From: Bacillota bacterium
GTDB taxonomy: Bacteria; Bacillota; Clostridia; Oscillospirales; CAG-272
DNA length: 8,130 nucleotides
Direction: 5' to 3'
Assembly: GCA_021199825.1 (NCBI GenBank)
Contig: JAJQHI010000172.1
Location: 1-8,130 of the forward strand
Below are positions 5,187 to 8,130 of this stretch, in pieces. The notes beneath the pieces were generated by a model that had not been told where the DNA came from, made no database searches, and was given only the letters and a program-made list of their open reading frames with translations. Positions within the stretch are counted from its first letter, which is position 1. Each line of letters opens with the position of its first letter. The translations under genes were made by a program, and so were the position numbers.

Positions 5187-5945
5187 ATGAAAAAGGAATT
5201 TACCGTAACGGGAAAAACAATAAGTGAGGCAATCGCGACCGCCAAAACACAGGTGAGCGGCGAGGTTGACCCTGATGGAATACAGATTGACATAGTTGAG
5301 CAGCCGAAAAAGGGAATACTCGGAATCGGAGCTTCCCCCGCTGTTGTGAAGGTTACATATGAGCTTCCTGATCCGAGCCCCGCGCTTGACTTTGTGAAGG
5401 CAATAGTGGACGCTATGGGACTTGACGCGACTGTGACAAAGACTGATACCGAGGACGGCGTTCTCATCAACGTTGAGGGCGAGGGAACGAGCTACCTCAT
5501 CGGTCACCACGGAGAAACGCTTGACTCAATCCAGTATCTCGCGTCCCTCGCGACAAACAAAAGATACACAAAGCCCGCTGAGGGCGAGGAAGCAGAGGGC
5601 GCCGAGGGATCCGATGGCGCCGAAGACGAGCACAAATATGTGCGCGTGATGGTGGATGTTGCCGGCTACCGCGCAAAGCGTGAGGAGACGCTGCGCGCGC
5701 TCGCGAGAAGAACAGCTGCGAAGGTCAGAAAGACGGGACGCTCGACCTCTCTTGAGCCCATGTCGTCATATGAAAGACGCATTGTGCATTCGGAGCTTCA
5801 GAGCTTTGAGGGCGTTTCGACGCATTCGGTCGGAAACGACTCCGAGAGAAGAATTGTTGTATCACCCGACAGGGGGAACAGGGGCAGAGGACCTAAGTCC
5901 GCGCCCACATCCAGTGCCTCCGACGCGATGTCGGACGACGAATAA
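5187..5945 (+). CDS. jag: RNA-binding protein Jag/KhpB (Jag_N–KH–R3H)
   Basis: This 252-residue cytosolic protein belongs to the Jag/KhpB (SpoIIIJ-associated, EloR) family, which binds RNA and influences cell-wall growth and division. The Jag_N domain (1-58) carries the typical KKGILGIG loop (41-48). The KH domain follows (about 65-160) with its GxxG loop as GHHG (106-109) in YLIGHHGETLDSIQYL. The R3H domain (about 163-228) contains R197-x3-H201 in YERRIVHSEL. An acidic Glu/Gly/Ala stretch (131-149) is inserted within the KH region and looks like a flexible loop; the C-terminus is disordered. GAAGG (5173-5177) precedes the ATG by 9 bases. It begins 17 bases after yidC, the standard yidC-jag pairing, and is probably co-transcribed. 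Confidence 0.95.
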   Translation: MKKEFTVTGKTISEAIATAKTQVSGEVDPDGIQIDIVEQPKKGILGIGASPAVVKVTYELPDPSPALDFVKAIVDAMGLDATVTKTDTEDGVLINVEGEGTSYLIGHHGETLDSIQYLASLATNKRYTKPAEGEEAEGAEGSDGAEDEHKYVRVMVDVAGYRAKREETLRALARRTAAKVRKTGRSTSLEPMSSYERRIVHSELQSFEGVSTHSVGNDSERRIVVSPDRGNRGRGPKSAPTSSASDAMSDDE

Positions 5946-5952
5946 AAAAATC

Positions 5953-5984
5953 ATGGGGAGTGTAGCGATGCGTACGCTCCCCAT
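5953..5984 (-). terminator. Stem-loop between jag and mnmE with a minus-strand T-tract
   Basis: The arms ATGGGGAGTGTA (5953-5964) and TACGCTCCCCAT (5973-5984) form a 12-bp stem with one G-U pair and an 8-base loop. On the plus strand the seven A residues come before the stem and AAATTATATAAGG after it, so it is not a good rightward terminator. Read leftward, the stem is followed by GATTTTTTT, a standard intrinsic terminator shape. It could stop antisense transcription coming from mnmE, or mark the jag mRNA end. Confidence 0.4.
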
Positions 5985-5999
5985 AAATTATATAAGGTC

Positions 6000-7379
6000 A
6001 TGAATACACTTTTTAAAACTGTTGCGGCGATATCGACCCCTCACGGCACAGGAGGGATTGCGGTCGTCAGAATATCGGGAGATGAGGCGCTGGAGGTCGC
6101 CTCACGCGTGTTTTTCCCCGTATCTGGTATGAGTATTACCGAGGCTGAGGGCTCGCGCGCGTATTATGGCAAAATCAAATATAACGGCGAGGTGATAGAC
6201 GACGGGATAGCGACCGTCTTTTTGTCGCCGCGCTCCTTTACGGGCGAGGACACCGTTGAAATCTCATGTCACGGCGGCGTTCTGCTGACAGCCCGTGTGC
6301 TTGAGGCTGTTCTTTCGGCAGGAGCGCTGCCCGCGCCCGCGGGAGAGTTTACTCGCCGCGCCTTTTTGTCGGGTAAGCTGACGCTTTCCGAGGCAGAGGC
6401 TGTCGGTGAGCGGCTTTACGCCAAAACGGACGCGCAGCTGAGGCTTTCCTCACCGGACGCGGCAGGGAAGCTGTCGGCGGAGGTGTCGGAAATATCCGCA
6501 CGCGTAATGTCCCTTTTGTCCTCGCTTTCGGCTGTCATAGATTATCCCGATGAGGAGCTGACGGTGGTCGGACGTGATGAGGCAGTCAGCGAATGCGAGG
6601 GGATACGCGGCGGCATCTCAAGGCTGTCGGCTTCATATAAAACGGGGAAGGCGCTGTCGTGTGGTGTGAAAACCGCAATTATAGGTCGCCCGAACGCGGG
6701 CAAAAGCACGCTTTTCAACCTTTTCACGGGTGAGGCGAGCGCGATTGTGACAGACATCGCGGGGACGACAAGAGACGTTCTGACGGCGGAGGTGACGGCG
6801 CATGATGTATTGCTCACAATATCCGACACGGCGGGCATACGAGAAACTGACGATTTGATTGAGTCGATGGGAGTTGAGCGCGCGCGCCGCGAGGCGGGTG
6901 CGGCTGAGCTTATTTTGTGGGTGATTGACTCGGCGTCAGACGAGCCGCTTGAATGTGAGATACCGCAAACGGACGCCGTGACGCTCGCTGTTATCAACAA
7001 GACTGACGCGGCGGGGAGAGAGACGCTCGAAAAAATAAAAAATGCGCTCGCGGAGCGCTCGGTTGATTATGTTGAGGCATCGCTTTTGAGCGGCGGGGGC
7101 TTTGAGAAAATCAAGGACTTCATAAGGGAAAAATTCACTGACGGGACGCTTTCAGTTGGCAGGGACGCGATTATATCGAGTGCGCGTCAGGCGTCGGCTG
7201 CAAATGAAGCGCTTGAATATATAAATTCAGCCCTGACGGCGCTTGGCGAGGGGCTTCCCGCGGATATAATCGTCACGGAGCTTGAAGGCGCGTACGGCGC
7301 ACTTTGCCAGATTGACGGACGCGAGGTCACGGGAGACGTCGTAGACGAGATATTCTCCAAGTTCTGTGTAGGTAAATAA
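6000..7379 (+). CDS. mnmE: tRNA uridine-5-carboxymethylaminomethyl modification GTPase MnmE
   Basis: This 459-residue GTPase, with MnmG, modifies the wobble uridine (U34) of certain tRNAs in the cytosol. The N-terminal domain (1-120) begins TVAAISTPHGTGGIAVVRISG and binds the folate one-carbon donor. The G domain (about 220-380) has the P-loop GRPNAGKS (229-236), switch TDIAGTTRD (251-259), DTAG (276-279) and NKTD (333-336). The C-terminus CVGK (456-459) keeps the catalytic cysteine of the usual C-x-G-K. Full family length, no breaks. The segment EAEAVGERLYAKT (131-143) differs from the more usual EAEAVxDLIxAKT. AAGG at 5994-5997 precedes the ATG. The partner mnmG, often the next gene, does not follow here. 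Confidence 0.97.
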   Translation: MNTLFKTVAAISTPHGTGGIAVVRISGDEALEVASRVFFPVSGMSITEAEGSRAYYGKIKYNGEVIDDGIATVFLSPRSFTGEDTVEISCHGGVLLTARVLEAVLSAGALPAPAGEFTRRAFLSGKLTLSEAEAVGERLYAKTDAQLRLSSPDAAGKLSAEVSEISARVMSLLSSLSAVIDYPDEELTVVGRDEAVSECEGIRGGISRLSASYKTGKALSCGVKTAIIGRPNAGKSTLFNLFTGEASAIVTDIAGTTRDVLTAEVTAHDVLLTISDTAGIRETDDLIESMGVERARREAGAAELILWVIDSASDEPLECEIPQTDAVTLAVINKTDAAGRETLEKIKNALAERSVDYVEASLLSGGGFEKIKDFIREKFTDGTLSVGRDAIISSARQASAANEALEYINSALTALGEGLPADIIVTELEGAYGALCQIDGREVTGDVVDEIFSKFCVGK

Positions 7380-7397
7380 GGATTTGGATGAAATGCG

Positions 7398-7886
7398 ATG
7401 AATGAAAATGGAAAAATTATGATTGATACGTCACTTGACAACAGTTTAATGAGCGGTTATAAAAGCAAATCGCAAATTGCGCGTGTTTTGACGGAATCAT
7501 GGACGGCGGCACAAATGTTTTGTCCAGTTTGCGGGTGCCCGCAGCTTTGTAAGTTTCCGAACAACAATCCTGCGGCGGATTTTTATTGTCCTGACTGCAA
7601 AAATGAGTACGAGCAGAAAAGCAAAGACGGTAACTTCGGATCTAAAATTCCGGACGGCGCGTATAATACGTTCATTCAAAGAATCAATTGCAACAATAAT
7701 CCGGATTTTTTGTTTATGAACTATTCTCTTAAAAAAATGAGGGTGGAAAAAGTAATTTTCGTGCCTAAATTTTTCTTTACGCCTGAACTGATAGAAAAAA
7801 GAAAGCCGTTAGCGCCAAGCGCCCGCCGCGGTGGCTGGGTCGATGCAATATCATATATGAAAATATACCGATCCAGGGACGTATAG
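7398..7886 (+). CDS. dpnI: DpnI-type methyl-directed restriction endonuclease, nuclease domain (frameshifted)
   Basis: DpnI cuts GATC only when the adenine is methylated, destroying foreign Dam-modified DNA. This frame encodes 162 residues, of which about 149 align along the DpnI catalytic domain. Zinc ligands C42, C45, C64 and C67 are present as CPVC and CPDC. The PD-(D/E)xK residues are D61, E72 and K74 in ADFYCPDCKNEYEQKS, matching DpnI D53, E64 and K66. KPLAPSARRGGW (136-147) matches the region with methyl-sensing W138. After V148 the frame is lost and ends in unrelated residues to a TAG. The start is uncertain: ATG 7398 has AAGGA 15 bases away, while ATG 7419 gives nearly the DpnI N-terminal length. 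It lies 18 bases after mnmE and seems more AT-rich. Confidence 0.9.
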   Translation: MNENGKIMIDTSLDNSLMSGYKSKSQIARVLTESWTAAQMFCPVCGCPQLCKFPNNNPAADFYCPDCKNEYEQKSKDGNFGSKIPDGAYNTFIQRINCNNNPDFLFMNYSLKKMRVEKVIFVPKFFFTPELIEKRKPLAPSARRGGWVDAISYMKIYRSRDV

Positions 7887-8130
7887 CAATAATCGAAGAC
7901 GGCGTTGCTCTTGACAAGTCTGACGTTTTAAGTCAAGTCAGGCAAGCGGAAAATATGAGGATATGTGATATCGCGGCTCGCGGTTGGTTGCTTGATATAT
8001 TGGATTGCGTTAATTCAATAAGTGAGAATACTTTTTCGCTTGATATGGTGTATGATTTTGAACGGGAGCTGGCAAAGAAACATCCTGACAACAACAATGT
8101 CAGAGCGAAAATCAGGCAGCAGCTTCAGAT
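7842..8130 (+). pseudogene. DpnI-type endonuclease, continuation with winged-helix domain (shifted frame, 3' end outside window)
   Basis: From 7844 the next frame resumes the DpnI homology without a gap, beginning CNIIYENIPIQGRIAIIEDG and continuing through ARGWLLDILDCV and TFSLDMVYDFERELAKK to KIRQQLQ at the window edge. DpnI itself has GRI, SRGWTIEIL and KIRQQLQ at matching places. This part holds the end of the catalytic domain and most of the winged-helix domain that also reads methylated GATC. DpnI continues for roughly 17 residues past this point, so only the end is missing from view. Restoring one G in GTCGATGC (to GTCGGATGC) gives GWVGCNI, as in DpnI GWIGCNI. The intact downstream frame suggests either a very recent mutation or a sequence error. 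Confidence 0.88.

Noticed and set aside
5057..5510. Minus-strand frames of 110-137 residues opposite yidC and jag
   Set aside because: Antisense to well-supported genes; Ser/Val-rich shadow translations with no motif.
6542..7000. Minus-strand 152-residue frame opposite the mnmE G domain
   Set aside because: Shadow of the conserved GTPase motifs; no start signal and no known family.

Overview
The window is the replication-origin region of a Bacillota (Firmicutes) chromosome, most likely an uncultured member of class Clostridia with roughly balanced base composition. The gene order dnaN–oriC–dnaA–rpmH–rnpA–yidD–yidC–jag–mnmE is the classical Gram-positive origin order. The Gram-positive style promoters, the strong AAGGAGGT-type ribosome binding sites and a YidC–Jag pair agree with that. 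I cannot name a genus from the sequence.

Left part (1–2293): dnaN (5' end only) and dnaA lie on the minus strand and are separated by a 536-base non-coding interval, 387–922, that I read as oriC. It holds exact TTTTCCACA-type DnaA boxes packed next to the dnaA stop codon, many weaker TGTTGAAA variants, and a 32-base run of pure A/T near dnaN. Between that run and a tandem TGTTGAAA pair is a short xAG triplet array followed by a G-rich block. This is the arrangement expected of a Bacillus-type unwinding element (DnaA-trio).

Middle (2294–2643): back-to-back promoters drive dnaA leftward (TTGAAA-N17-TATAAT) and the rpmH cluster rightward (TTGACA-N18-TATAAT). Between them is a good match to the Gram-positive LexA (SOS) operator.

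Right part (2644–7379): rpmH, rnpA, yidD, yidC, jag and mnmE all run rightward with short gaps or an overlap. They supply ribosomal protein L34, the protein part of RNase P, the membrane-insertion machinery (YidD, YidC), an RNA-binding protein (Jag/KhpB) and a tRNA-modifying GTPase. Stem-loops sit after rpmH, before yidC and after jag. The low-complexity 3' end of yidC contains three unusual close-set inverted repeats.

Right edge (7398–8130): where mnmG commonly follows mnmE, there is instead a clear homologue of DpnI, the restriction endonuclease that cuts only methylated GATC. Its zinc-binding and catalytic residues are present. One missing base near 7842 shifts the frame and separates the nuclease domain from the DNA-binding winged-helix domain. 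The gene runs off the window. It looks more AT-rich than mnmE and is probably an acquired defence gene. It is the main accessory feature in an otherwise conserved core region.
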